In this document: one piece after another, positions 33,847-42,075 of the stretch
Layout: each line of letters starts with the position of its first letter
Numbering within the stretch: the first letter of the stretch is position 1
Assembly: GCA_033764865.1 (NCBI GenBank)
Contig: JANRIM010000083.1
Coordinates: 38,667 to 102,666 of the forward strand
DNA: 64,000 nt
Direction: 5' to 3'
DNA from: VFBF01 sp033764865
Lineage (GTDB): Bacteria; Pseudomonadota; Alphaproteobacteria; Caulobacterales; Aquidulcibacteraceae
Program-made: the position numbers and the translations under genes
The notes under the pieces: generated by a model
What the model was told of the DNA's origin: nothing
What the model saw: the letters and a program-made list of their open reading frames with translations, nothing else
Database searches by the model: none

Positions 33847-34671
33847 TCAGCCGCCGGTGGCGGCTTCGCCGAGTTGCCCGTTCAGCGCCTTGAGGTAGGC
33901 CCGGATGCGCGCCGCGTTGGCGCCCAGATCGGACAGCCCCACCCGCGACACGCTGCGCACGTCGATCACCGTCCCCGATCCGTCCGGCAGCGCCCGCACG
34001 CGGATCGAGATGTCGTCGGTGAAGCCGTACCAGAAGCTGGTGGCGGTGGCCTCGATCGTCCCTTGCGCGGCGTCGTGGCGGCCGATCACCCACCCCGGTT
34101 GCTGCTCGGCGGCGGCGAGCGCCACCTGGAAAGCGTCGAACGTCGGCGTATCGGTGACGAGCGGTCGGATGTCGCCGTAGGCGGCGCGGTGGGCGTCGAT
34201 GACCGACACGCCCGCCATGGCGCCGAAGCGGGGATTGTCCGGGATCTTGGCGGTGGTCAGGTCGAGGGCGTTGCCGCCGGCGATGCCCTCTCGCGCCGCG
34301 ACCACGGCGTCGCTGAACCCGGGCGGGTCGACGAGATCGGTGGATACGTCATGGATCGGGGGAATTGTGGACGCCTGTTGACGCACCCAGGCCGCATAGC
34401 CAAGGCCCAGCGCCGGGATCAGCAGGGCCACAAGAGCGATGCGACGCCCGCGGCGCGGCGGCACGACGAGCGCCAGCAGCAGCCCCAACGCGGCGATGGC
34501 CGCCGCGCCGAGCAGCAGCATCGGCCCGAGCTGGAAGGTCATGAGGCCGAAACCCACCCGCCAGTCGAGCAGGCCGAACTTGGTGCCGAGCGCCCCTGCC
34601 AGGAACCAGACGGGCGCCAGCAGCGACACGACAAGCGCCAGACGCACCCAGAACCCGCGAAACTTGGCCAT
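33847..34671 (-). CDS. DUF1499 membrane protein
   Basis: 274 residues. Three to four membrane helices occupy residues 10-110, then a soluble DUF1499 domain: IPPIHDVSTDLVDPPGFSD at its start, IEATATSFWYGFTDDISIRV in the middle and DVRSVSRVGLSDLGANAARI near the end. The family has no established function and is common in Proteobacteria. I chose ATG 34671 because it starts directly before the first helix (GGGAGAGGG upstream); the frame is open further up without similarity. It converges with OppC. Confidence 0.85.
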   Translation of the reverse strand: MAKFRGFWVRLALVVSLLAPVWFLAGALGTKFGLLDWRVGFGLMTFQLGPMLLLGAAAIAALGLLLALVVPPRRGRRIALVALLIPALGLGYAAWVRQQASTIPPIHDVSTDLVDPPGFSDAVVAAREGIAGGNALDLTTAKIPDNPRFGAMAGVSVIDAHRAAYGDIRPLVTDTPTFDAFQVALAAAEQQPGWVIGRHDAAQGTIEATATSFWYGFTDDISIRVRALPDGSGTVIDVRSVSRVGLSDLGANAARIRAYLKALNGQLGEAATGG

Positions 34672-34879
34672 CAGCCGCCCTCTCCCGCCGCCGTTCCTGC
34701 TTACGCGTCCCCAACGGCATGTCCTAGCAGGCCCCGACGCCCCCGTCATCGGATAGCCCCGGGAAGGCGATCCCGCCGCAGCCAGCCTGCAGCCCCCCTC
34801 CGCTGCGGCGCAGGCCGCGAGGTCCCGCGCGCGCCTACGGGGGCGCACACGGGACCGGACGCGCTCGGCGCCTGCCGGA

Positions 34880-35557
34880 TCAACGTCCGCTGGCCTGGCC
34901 TCCCGGATAGAAGCCCTGCGACCGCTGGATTTCGTCGAGATAGATCGTGAATTCGGTGATCCTCCAGCTGCCGTCGGCCTGCCGTTTGGCCACATAATCG
35001 TAGCGGCACAGCATGTACTCCAGCGTGACGGCCTGGGCTTCCGCAGTGCGCGCAGTGGACTGGATGAAGTGCGGCACGCCGGCGTACGCGCTCGCCCTGG
35101 CTGTGTCGGGGCCGGTGAAGCGGATGTCGAAGTTCGACATCAGATGGAGGCTCGACGAGTACTTCGCGTTCTCGAAGAAGCCGTCAGCGAAGGCGATCCA
35201 GTCGGCGATCCCCGAGACCTTGCGGAGCGGCGTGGACGACCGGAGCGGATAGACCGTGATCGACACGTCCGGCGCGAACGCCTGCGCATACTCGGCCTGG
35301 GCGCGCGTGCGGCCCAGGGGGCGATCGTTGAAGTGCACGGACAGTTCGTCGTTGCCGCGCGCGTAGTGGAACGCCAGCTGGCGGATCGCGTCACGGTCGG
35401 CGGCCTGCTGCAGGCGACCGAGGGTTTGGCCGAGCCACTGCTCGTAGGCGGCGGAGCCAGGCCGGCCCGGCGGGGTCAGCGGCGTCTGTGCGGCCGCCAC
35501 GCCAGACAAGGTGAGGAAGGCGGCCGCGCCGGCGGCCAGCAGGATCGAACGTTTCAT
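34880..35557 (-). CDS. Exported NTF2-like (SnoaL fold) protein
   Basis: 225 residues with a signal peptide (MKRSILLAAGAAAFLTLSG, cleavage after AAAQ). The body starts AYEQWLGQTLGRLQQAADRDAIRQLAFHYARGND, then a beta-sheet cone with VSITVYPL, MSNFDIRF and EYMLCRYDYVAKRQADGSW. These are marks of NTF2-like nuclear-transport-factor folds (SnoaL_4 type). AAGGAGA lies six bases before the ATG. It is divergent from a TetR gene and shares its operator region. Confidence 0.8.
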   Translation of the reverse strand: MKRSILLAAGAAAFLTLSGVAAAQTPLTPPGRPGSAAYEQWLGQTLGRLQQAADRDAIRQLAFHYARGNDELSVHFNDRPLGRTRAQAEYAQAFAPDVSITVYPLRSSTPLRKVSGIADWIAFADGFFENAKYSSSLHLMSNFDIRFTGPDTARASAYAGVPHFIQSTARTAEAQAVTLEYMLCRYDYVAKRQADGSWRITEFTIYLDEIQRSQGFYPGGQASGR

Positions 35558-35602
35558 GGGGTGTCTCCTTGGCCGCCCGGACGGCGGCGGGCGGGAGATA
35601 TA

Positions 35603-35643
35603 TGATCGATTGATCAATTTCAAGACTGGGCAATCAACTTGAT
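35603..35643. promoter_or_regulatory. TetR operator region in the divergent promoter
   Basis: TGATC-GATT-GATCA at 35603-35616 is a perfect 5-base inverted repeat with a 4-base spacer. A second, slightly different palindrome ATCAACTTGAT lies at 35633-35643. Both lie between the NTF2 start (35557) and the TetR start (35674), so one regulator could control both directions. Confidence 0.7.
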
Positions 35644-35673
35644 TTTCGATCGATCCTTCAACATATGGGTCGC

Positions 35674-36252
35674 ATGGCCAGAACGCGCGAATTCGACCTT
35701 ACGACCGCCCTTGATCAGGCGATGCGCGTCTTCTGGCGCAAAGGCTACGCTGCGACCGCGATGTCCGACATCTACGCCGCCACCGGCCTGAAGCCGGGCA
35801 GCGTCTACGCCGCCTTCCGCGACAAGGAGGGGCTGTTCCAGCAGGTCTTCGAGCATTACGCCGGCATCTTCCGGGCCACGCTCCCGACGGACCGGCAGGG
35901 CCTCGCCGCCATCCGCGCCTGGATCGAACTGCAGGCAAAACTGGCCGCCGAAGACTCCGACCGCGCGGGCTGCCTGATCGTCAACACCGTCGCCGAACGG
36001 GAAGCGCACTCGCCCGCCACGCAGGCCATGGCGCAGGGCCGCATGCGCGAGATTCGCGATTTCTTCGTGCGCCATCTCGTCATCGCCGCCCAGTCGGGGG
36101 AGCTGCCGCCGGACACCGACATCGACCTGCGCGCCGACGCGCTCGTGGGAACGGTGGTTAGCATCATGACGCTGGGACGCGCTGGCGCCGACGCCGCCAC
36201 GATCCACCACGTTGCCGAAGCGGCGCTGGAGCCGTTCCGCGGCAAAAAATGA
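35674..36252 (+). CDS. TetR/AcrR family transcriptional regulator
   Basis: A 192-residue regulator. The N-terminal HTH covers residues 8-55: MARTREFDLTTALDQAMRVFW, then GYAATAMSDIYAATGLKPGSVYAAFRDKEGLF as separate helices. The ligand domain contains an AGCLIVNT Cys and is similar to the AcuR/TetR_C branch. I use the ATG at 35674; another at 35665 is in frame and neither has a strong ribosome binding site. Identical half-sites up- and downstream suggest autoregulation and control of the SDR/AKR operon. Confidence 0.9.
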   Translation: MARTREFDLTTALDQAMRVFWRKGYAATAMSDIYAATGLKPGSVYAAFRDKEGLFQQVFEHYAGIFRATLPTDRQGLAAIRAWIELQAKLAAEDSDRAGCLIVNTVAEREAHSPATQAMAQGRMREIRDFFVRHLVIAAQSGELPPDTDIDLRADALVGTVVSIMTLGRAGADAATIHHVAEAALEPFRGKK

Positions 36253-36287
36253 TCAATCGATCCTTTTTTATCTTGATCAGTTGATCT
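36250..36287. promoter_or_regulatory. Two TetR half-palindrome operators before the SDR/AKR operon
   Basis: TGATC-AATC-GATCC at 36250-36263 and TGATC-AGTT-GATCT at 36274-36287 copy the TGATC-N4-GATCA repeat found before the TetR gene. The first one overlaps the TetR stop codon. They lie 58 bases or more before the SDR ATG, in the expected promoter space. Confidence 0.7.
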
Positions 36288-36344
36288 TTATTTCCTAGAT
36301 GACGGTCACGGCGCGTGGGCGCCCCGCTCGGAAGGGAAATCGTC

Positions 36345-37049
36345 ATGCAAGGACAGAACGTCGTCATCATCGGCGGCAGCAAGGGCATCGGTCTGGAAGT
36401 GGCCCGCCAGGCGCTGGCGCGCGGAGCGTCCGTGACCGTGGCCGCCCGGGGCGAGGCAGCGCTCGCCGCCGCCGCCGCCGCGAACCCCGGCCTCAACACC
36501 GCCATCGTGGACGCGGTGGACCCCGCGTCCGTCCGCGCGCTTTTCGCCCGCTTTGACCGCGTTGATCACGTCTATCACTCGGCGGGGGTATTCGTGGGCG
36601 GCCCGGCCAGCGGCGACGTCAGCGCCTATCGCGCAGCGATCGAGCCGCGCATCTTCGGCATTGCGCATCTGGTCGCCGCCACCGAGGGCAAAATCCCCGC
36701 TGGCGGTTCGATCACGCTGACGGGCGGGGTATCGACCGATCGCCCGGCCAAGGGCGCGTGGATCACCAACATCGGCACCGCCGCCGCGGAGCAGAGCGCG
36801 CGTGCGCTGGCGCTCGACCTCGCGCCCGTCCGCGTCAACGCCGTTTCACCGGGCTGGACGGACACGCCCATGTGGCAAGCCCTGTTCGGCGAGGACCGTC
36901 ACGCCGCCTTCGCCGATGTCGCCGCCAAATTGCCGGTCGGGCGGATCGCCACTGCCGCGGAAGTGGCCGACGCCGTGCTGTTCCTGATGAACAACCGCTC
37001 GATCACCGGCGAGATCGTCCACGTCGACGGCGGCCACCGGCTGATCTGA
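36345..37049 (+). CDS. Atypical SDR family oxidoreductase
   Basis: A 234-residue Rossmann protein. The cofactor motif GGSKGIG is near residue 9, and the C-terminal VRVNAVSPGWTDTP and ITGEIVHVDGG are typical of SDRs. However, I see no YxxxK in the usual place: after LTGGVSTDRPAKGAW the sequence runs ITNIGTAAAEQSARALALDL, without the catalytic Tyr/Lys pair. A subgroup of SDRs shows this and its activity is uncertain. ATG 36345 has GGAAGGG upstream. It is the first gene of the TetR-linked operon. Confidence 0.85.
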   Translation: MQGQNVVIIGGSKGIGLEVARQALARGASVTVAARGEAALAAAAAANPGLNTAIVDAVDPASVRALFARFDRVDHVYHSAGVFVGGPASGDVSAYRAAIEPRIFGIAHLVAATEGKIPAGGSITLTGGVSTDRPAKGAWITNIGTAAAEQSARALALDLAPVRVNAVSPGWTDTPMWQALFGEDRHAAFADVAAKLPVGRIATAAEVADAVLFLMNNRSITGEIVHVDGGHRLI

Positions 37050-37086
37050 CGCCACGCGCCTTCACCCCACGCAGAGGATTACGGCA

Positions 37087-38139
37087 ATGCGTTATCGCGT
37101 GCTTGGCCGCACGGGCCTTTACGTGTCCGAACTTTCGCTTGGCGCGATGACGTTCGGAGGCGGAGATTTCTGGCGCGCCATCGGCGAGTTGGATGTCGAA
37201 GCCGCCGGGCCGATCCTCTCGCGTGCGGTGGATGCGGGCGTCAACCTCATCGACACCGCCGACGTCTACGCCCATGGCCGCTCGGAGGAAATCGTCGGCG
37301 CCGCAATTCGCGCGCTGGGCCTGCCGCGCCATGACCTCATCCTCGCCACCAAGGCGCATGAGCGGACGGGCCCCGGCCCCAACGCCGGCGGCTCCACCCT
37401 GCGCCACCTTATGTGGAGCGTCGAGCAGAGCCTGAAGCGCTTGCGCGTCGATCACATCGACCTTTTCCAGCTGCATGGCGTCGACCCGGTGACGCCCCCG
37501 GAGGAGATCGTGGATGCGCTGGCGGCGATCGTGCGCTCGGGCAAGGTGCGTCATGTCGGGTTGTGCAACCATCCCGGCTGGCGGGCCGAGCGACTGATGG
37601 CGATCGCCGAACGCCGCGGCGCGCCGCGTTTCGCCGCCAACCAGATCTACTACTCGCTGGCGGGCCGCGACGCCGAGCGTGAGGTGATTGCGCACGCGGA
37701 GACGGCGGGCCTCGGCATCCTCGTGTGGAGCCCGCTGGCGGGAGGGTTGTTGTCGGGCAAGTTCGATCCCCTGTCGATGGGGGACGGCCCAGCGGATGCG
37801 CGACGCACCGCCTTCGATTTTCCACCGGTGGATCGCGTCCGCGCCGCCGCCGTCATCGCCGCCGCCCGTCCCATCGCCGCGGCGCATCAGGTGAGCGTCG
37901 CGCGGCTCGCGCTTGCTTGGCTGCTCACCCGGCCCGCGGTCGCCAGCGTGATCGTGGGCGCCAAGCGGGTGGAGCAGCTGGAGGACAATCTCGGCGCCGT
38001 CGAACTCGCGCACGCCCTGACGACAGACCAACGCGCCCTGCTGGACGAAGCTTCGCAGCTCCCCGAGGAGTATCCAGGCTGGATGGTGGCCTATCAGGCC
38101 GCGGCGCGCACGCCCGGCGGAGAGCGCCCCAATGCCTGA
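37087..38139 (+). CDS. Aldo/keto reductase
   Basis: A 350-residue (beta/alpha)8 NADPH-dependent carbonyl reductase. The catalytic tetrad is visible: Asp in NLIDTADVY, the Tyr of the same segment, Lys in LILATKAHER and His in DLFQLHGVD. The NADP site is in the C-terminal VIVGAKRVEQLEDNLGA. AGAGGA precedes the ATG. It overlaps the CMD gene by 8 bases, so the operon continues. Confidence 0.93.
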   Translation: MRYRVLGRTGLYVSELSLGAMTFGGGDFWRAIGELDVEAAGPILSRAVDAGVNLIDTADVYAHGRSEEIVGAAIRALGLPRHDLILATKAHERTGPGPNAGGSTLRHLMWSVEQSLKRLRVDHIDLFQLHGVDPVTPPEEIVDALAAIVRSGKVRHVGLCNHPGWRAERLMAIAERRGAPRFAANQIYYSLAGRDAEREVIAHAETAGLGILVWSPLAGGLLSGKFDPLSMGDGPADARRTAFDFPPVDRVRAAAVIAAARPIAAAHQVSVARLALAWLLTRPAVASVIVGAKRVEQLEDNLGAVELAHALTTDQRALLDEASQLPEEYPGWMVAYQAAARTPGGERPNA

Positions 38140-38536
38140 AGCATCCTACGATCCGCGCCGCATGCGCGGCCTCGCCGTCCTCGACAGATTGTTCGGCGGT
38201 GAACCGGCGAGCAGTCCCGTCAACGCCGACCTGATGGCCATCAGCACCGCGCACCTGTTCGGCGACATCTGGACCCGTCCCGCGCTCGGCCTGCGCGATC
38301 GGGAACTCGTAACGCTGTCGGTCATCGCCGCACTGGGCTTCGAGCGACAGCTCCGGTTGCATCTTCGCGGCGCACTCGCCGCAGGCCTCGGTCGCGAGGA
38401 GATCGTCGAGGCGTTCATCCACCTCGCGCACTATTCCGGATACCCGTCCGCGTTCACCGCACTTGCCGTGGCGCAGGACGTTTTCGCCGCAATCGATGCG
38501 GATTCCGCCGTCGTCGACGCCGGAGGGCGGTCATGA
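38132..38536 (+). CDS. Carboxymuconolactone decarboxylase family protein
   Basis: 134 residues, all helical, with the family core LRDRELVTLSVIAALGFERQLRLHLRGAL split by turns and EEIVEAFIHLAHYSGYPSAFTAL. There is no CxxC, so it is of the decarboxylase-like rather than the AhpD peroxidase type. It starts inside the AKR gene and its stop overlaps the DsbA-like start (ATGA). Confidence 0.9.
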   Translation: MPEASYDPRRMRGLAVLDRLFGGEPASSPVNADLMAISTAHLFGDIWTRPALGLRDRELVTLSVIAALGFERQLRLHLRGALAAGLGREEIVEAFIHLAHYSGYPSAFTALAVAQDVFAAIDADSAVVDAGGRS

Positions 38537-39165
38537 GCGGGACCCGCATGACGCCGGTCGAGCTCTGGATCGACGTGATCTGTCCATGGTGCCTGATCGG
38601 GCTGACGAGACTGCAGCGCGCGGCCGATGCAGTGGGCCTCGCACCAGACATCCGGCTTCGCGCCTTCCGGCTGCACCGGGATTGGCCCGTCGACGGGATG
38701 GCCTGGCGCGATTTCCAGACCTGCCGAAACTTGTCGGACGCGGTGTTCGAGCACGTGGCGGCGGTAGGGCGCGCCGATGGGCTGCCGTTTGACTTCGGCC
38801 GCGTCGCGCGCGTCCCGGATACGACGGCCATGCACCGCATTCTGAATGCGGCCGCGCGCGAGAGGCTGGCCCTGCCTGTGTTTGGCGCAATGGCGGAGGC
38901 CTACTTCTTCGCAGGGGTGAACCTAGCCGACGCCGACAGCGCGGTCGCCGCAGCCGTGCAGGGCGGCATGACGCGTGAGGCCGCCGAGCATGCGCTGGCG
39001 AGCGCCCGAACACTCGACGCCGTCATCGCCGATGAGCAAGAGGCCCAACGGCTCCGCGTCCGTGGCGTGCCCTTCCTGCGCGTCGGTGACGCGATCATGG
39101 CGGGCGCCCAACCCATCGGGGCCTACGCGGACCTGCTGCAGCGCAGCCGTCTGCCGTTCCCCTGA
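38533..39165 (+). CDS. DsbA family oxidoreductase (FrnE-like)
   Basis: A 210-residue thioredoxin-fold protein without a signal peptide. The CPWC redox motif is near residue 17 (DVICPWCLIG), and the C-terminal VRGVPFLRVGD carries the cis-Pro. This fits the cytoplasmic FrnE/DsbA-like group, some of which isomerise or detoxify aromatic or quinone compounds with glutathione. It is translationally coupled to the CMD gene. Confidence 0.88.
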   Translation: MSGTRMTPVELWIDVICPWCLIGLTRLQRAADAVGLAPDIRLRAFRLHRDWPVDGMAWRDFQTCRNLSDAVFEHVAAVGRADGLPFDFGRVARVPDTTAMHRILNAAARERLALPVFGAMAEAYFFAGVNLADADSAVAAAVQGGMTREAAEHALASARTLDAVIADEQEAQRLRVRGVPFLRVGDAIMAGAQPIGAYADLLQRSRLPFP

Positions 39166-39249
39166 CAGGCCCTTGCCCCGTTCCGGCGCACGTCCGCTCC
39201 CAGGCGCGACGCCGTTTCCCAGCCTTGGGAGCCAACCAGGAGTATCGCC

Positions 39250-39669
39250 ATGAAGGACCTTTACATCGCCAAAGTCAGCATCGCCCACGGCCGTGACGGC
39301 GTCGCCCGCTCCGCCGACGGCAAACTGGACGTGAAGCTCGCCTTTCCGAAAGAGCTGGGCGGCGACGGCGCGGGAACCAACCCAGAGCAATTGTTCGCCG
39401 CCGGCTTCTCCGCCTGCTTCGCCAGCGCGATCCGTTTCGCCGCCGGTCAACGCAAGCTCAACGCGGGCGAGGTGACCATCGACACCACCGTGACGCTCTT
39501 TGTCCGCGACGACGGACGGTACGGCCTGCGCGCCGACTTCGACGTCGCCGTGCCGGGCCTATCGGGCGACGACCGCGACGCCGTGATCGCCGAGGCCAAG
39601 CGGATCTGCGCCTACACGAACGCCACTGCAGGCAACGTGGAGACCCGGTTCACGGTAGCCGGGGCCTAG
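39250..39669 (+). CDS. Organic hydroperoxide resistance protein (OsmC/Ohr)
   Basis: 139 residues of Ohr type. The two redox cysteines are present in GFSACFASAI (Cys near 56) and AKRICAYTNAT (Cys near 118), with the Glu of NPEQLFAAG. It reduces organic peroxides with lipoamide. AGGAG lies ten bases before the ATG. It is the last gene of the TetR-linked operon, 84 bases after the DsbA-like gene. Confidence 0.93.
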   Translation: MKDLYIAKVSIAHGRDGVARSADGKLDVKLAFPKELGGDGAGTNPEQLFAAGFSACFASAIRFAAGQRKLNAGEVTIDTTVTLFVRDDGRYGLRADFDVAVPGLSGDDRDAVIAEAKRICAYTNATAGNVETRFTVAGA

Positions 39670-39690
39670 CGCGAAGGCGCGGCGGCCGGT

Positions 39691-39715
39691 GCGCCAGTTG
39701 CCGATCAACTGGCGC
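39691..39715. terminator. Bidirectional terminator-like hairpin between ohr and TetR
   Basis: GCGCCAGTTG (39691-39700) and CAACTGGCGC (39706-39715) form a perfect 10-base stem with a CCGAT loop, at the meeting point of two convergent genes. No U tract follows in either direction, so it may stabilise or factor-terminate the transcripts rather than act as a classical terminator. Confidence 0.55.
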
Positions 39716-40430
39716 CCGGCGGCTGCGCCGCGTAGCGCGCGAGGAAGGTCGCCGTCGCCGCCGCGACGACCCGGTCCACATCGTCCTCCGTCACGGCAAG
39801 ATCGCTGACGAGAAAGCGCGGCCAAAAGATGAGGTCGTTGATCATGCCGAGGAATTGCCGCGCGGCGAGCGGAATGTCGGGGATGACGGCGCGCCCGTCG
39901 GCGGCTTCCCGCTCCAAGACCGCGTGCAATCGGTCTAGGTACGGCTTCTTGCCGCGTTCATAGAGCTCTCGGCCCAGCTCCGGAAACCGCATGACCTCGG
40001 CGATGACCACGCGGAACAATCCCTCGACGTGCGGCGCGCGCAACAGCCGCGCGTAATCCAGGCCGATTGATTGGAGCAGCAAAGGCAAAGCGGGGCGCGG
40101 ACCTTTCGGCGCTGTCACCGACGCTCCCGGTTGGTCAACCTGCTCCACCTGCGCGTCCACCTCCCAGACCCGGGCCATGATGGCGCCGAAGAGCGCAGCC
40201 TTGGTGGGGAAGTACTTGAACAGCGTGCCCGTGGAGACGTCCGCGCGCCGCGCCACCTGCTCCAGCGTAGCGCCGTCGTAGCCCGCTTCGATGAACAGCT
40301 CGACCGCCGCGTCGAGGATCGCGCCGCGTTTCTCCCGACCGATCCGCTCGCGATATGCGGCGAGGCCGCCGCCGCGCTCCGCGCCGGGCAGGTCTGCGTC
40401 GTTGGGCGCTGGTCGCCGAGATCCCGCCAT
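39705..40430 (-). CDS. TetR/AcrR family transcriptional regulator
   Basis: 241 residues. A disordered N-terminus precedes the HTH (about residues 34-80): ILDAAVELFIEAGYDGATLEQVARRADVSTGTLFKYFPTKAALF in consecutive helices. The C-terminal ligand domain contains HVEGLFRVVIAEVMRFPELG, typical of AcrR-like repressors of efflux or detoxification genes. It is divergent from the secreted propeller gene; inverted repeats lie between them. Confidence 0.92.
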   Translation of the reverse strand: MAGSRRPAPNDADLPGAERGGGLAAYRERIGREKRGAILDAAVELFIEAGYDGATLEQVARRADVSTGTLFKYFPTKAALFGAIMARVWEVDAQVEQVDQPGASVTAPKGPRPALPLLLQSIGLDYARLLRAPHVEGLFRVVIAEVMRFPELGRELYERGKKPYLDRLHAVLEREAADGRAVIPDIPLAARQFLGMINDLIFWPRFLVSDLAVTEDDVDRVVAAATATFLARYAAQPPGAS

Positions 40431-40440
40431 CAGAGTTTTC

Positions 40441-40495
40441 CTTAATAAGTTAAGTCACTCATATTGATTTGCAGAAGACGATCGTTAAATGAGTG
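40441..40495. promoter_or_regulatory. Inverted repeats in the TetR/propeller divergent promoter
   Basis: CTTAA-TAAG-TTAAG (40441-40454) lies 10 bases before the TetR start, and the pair CACTCAT (40456-40462) and ATGAGTG (40489-40495) brackets the presumed promoter of the plus-strand gene. The first has the compact layout of a TetR operator; the second is more widely spaced. Confidence 0.5.
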
Positions 40496-40520
40496 GCGCC
40501 ACTTACCATTGGAGATCCAC

Positions 40521-41900
40521 ATGGTCCATCGCGCCGCATCAATCCGTCCATCGCTCGGCCGCACCCTGGGTGGGGGCATCGCCGCGATCGCCCTGGTCAC
40601 TGGCCTTCCCGCCCACGCGCAAACCCGCGACCTCGCCGCGCCCGGCGACTTCCAGGGCCGCATGCTGGTGTCCCTCTCGGACGCCGACATGGTGGCCTCC
40701 GCGTATGTCAACGGCCAGCTTGGGCCGCGCGAGGGCGCCGACGCCCTCTCCGTCATCGCCCTGGGTCGTCATCCCCGGGACCTCAAAGCGGCCGAGGTGC
40801 GGGTAAGCAACTCCGTGGCCGGCCCGCCCGTCGCCGTCGCCGTCACGCCGGACGGCCGCTACGCCATCGCGGTCGAGACGTTCACGCCCCGCCCCGCCGA
40901 CGACCGACGCGATCACACATTCAGCGATCTGGAGCACGGCCGCACGCTGACCGTCGTCGACCTCGCCGACCCCATGCGGCCGGCAGTCGTCCAGCGTGTT
41001 TCCGGCCCCGAGCGGCCCGATTCCGTCTCCATCTCTCCGGACGGACGCCTGGTCGCCATCGCGGTCAACCCGCTTGGCGACGGCAATGCCCAGCCGATCG
41101 CCCTGTACCCCTTCGCCAATGGCAGGCTCGGCGAACCGGCGACGCCCGCCATCCCCGGCTGGACCGCCGGCGACCGCCTGATCCATGCCGAATTCCACCC
41201 GACCGAACCGCTGCTCGGCCTCGTCAACGAAACCAAGGCCGAGTTGTCGTTCGTCCGCGTGCAGGGCGAGGGCCGCACGCTGTCGCTCGCACCGCATGGC
41301 AATACTGTGGAGATCGAGAAGGCGCCCTACATGGTTCGCTTCACGCCCGATGGGCGCCACGCCCTCGTGAACGGCCTCTACTGGGGCGCGGATGTGGAGG
41401 GCACCTGGAACGAGGCGCCGCGCGGCGCCGTCGTCAGCGTCCGGCTGAACGCCGCGACCGCCGCAGACGGCCGGCCTCGCCACGCCCTCGTCTCCCGCGC
41501 GCTCACCGGCGTCAGTCCTGAAGGCCTTGCGGTGAGCCCTGACGGGACCATGGTCGCCACGACCAATCTTGAGCGCAGCTACCTGCCCTATGACGACCCG
41601 CGCCAGACGTTCTTTTCATCCGTGACGCTGATGCGGCTCGATCCGGCGACTGGCGCGCTGACGCGCGTGGCGGACTACGCGTACGACGGCATCCTGCCGG
41701 AGGCTGCCGCCTTCGACGCGTCAAGCCGCTACCTGGCCGTCGTCACCTACGACCACTACGACGACCGCCGTCGCGGTGGATCGATCGACTACTGGCGCAT
41801 CGGACACGACCCGCTCGATCCGGCCCGGATCGAGTTGATCAAATCGGAGCATTCGACGCCCGTTACGCGCGGCGTCCATTCCATGGTGCTGGTGAAGTAG
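40521..41900 (+). CDS. Exported beta-propeller protein (YncE/lactonase-like)
   Basis: 459 residues with a signal peptide (to AHAQ at residue 34). Blades are marked by VAVTPDGRYAIAV, SVSISPDGRLVAIAV, MVRFTPDGRHALV and LAVSPDGTMVATT, giving about seven. This resembles 3-carboxymuconate cyclase/YncE propellers; no metal site was identified, so the activity is unknown. GGAGA lies six bases before the ATG. It is followed by a hairpin at 41919-41948. Confidence 0.85.
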   Translation: MVHRAASIRPSLGRTLGGGIAAIALVTGLPAHAQTRDLAAPGDFQGRMLVSLSDADMVASAYVNGQLGPREGADALSVIALGRHPRDLKAAEVRVSNSVAGPPVAVAVTPDGRYAIAVETFTPRPADDRRDHTFSDLEHGRTLTVVDLADPMRPAVVQRVSGPERPDSVSISPDGRLVAIAVNPLGDGNAQPIALYPFANGRLGEPATPAIPGWTAGDRLIHAEFHPTEPLLGLVNETKAELSFVRVQGEGRTLSLAPHGNTVEIEKAPYMVRFTPDGRHALVNGLYWGADVEGTWNEAPRGAVVSVRLNAATAADGRPRHALVSRALTGVSPEGLAVSPDGTMVATTNLERSYLPYDDPRQTFFSSVTLMRLDPATGALTRVADYAYDGILPEAAAFDASSRYLAVVTYDHYDDRRRGGSIDYWRIGHDPLDPARIELIKSEHSTPVTRGVHSMVLVK

Positions 41901-41918
41901 GCTGCGTTCTCCGCGTGG

Positions 41919-41948
41919 GATGTTCCGGCCCTCGTGGCCTGGAACATC
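41919..41948 (+). terminator. Stem-loop after the propeller gene
   Basis: GATGTTCC-GGCC, loop CTCGT, GGCC-T-GGAACATC: a 12-pair stem with one bulged T, 18 bases after the stop codon. It lacks a U tract, so it is a probable transcript-end structure rather than a proven terminator. Confidence 0.5.
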
Positions 41949-42075
41949 TCCCGGCGCGGGATCTGCGGCGCCCCTGATGGGGTCCGTCCATGGTCCGCGG
42001 AATACCGTGATGAGCTTGCGGACGGGCTCATGGCGCCGCCTTGCCCGTGCATTTGCGACACGATACACCGCGCCC

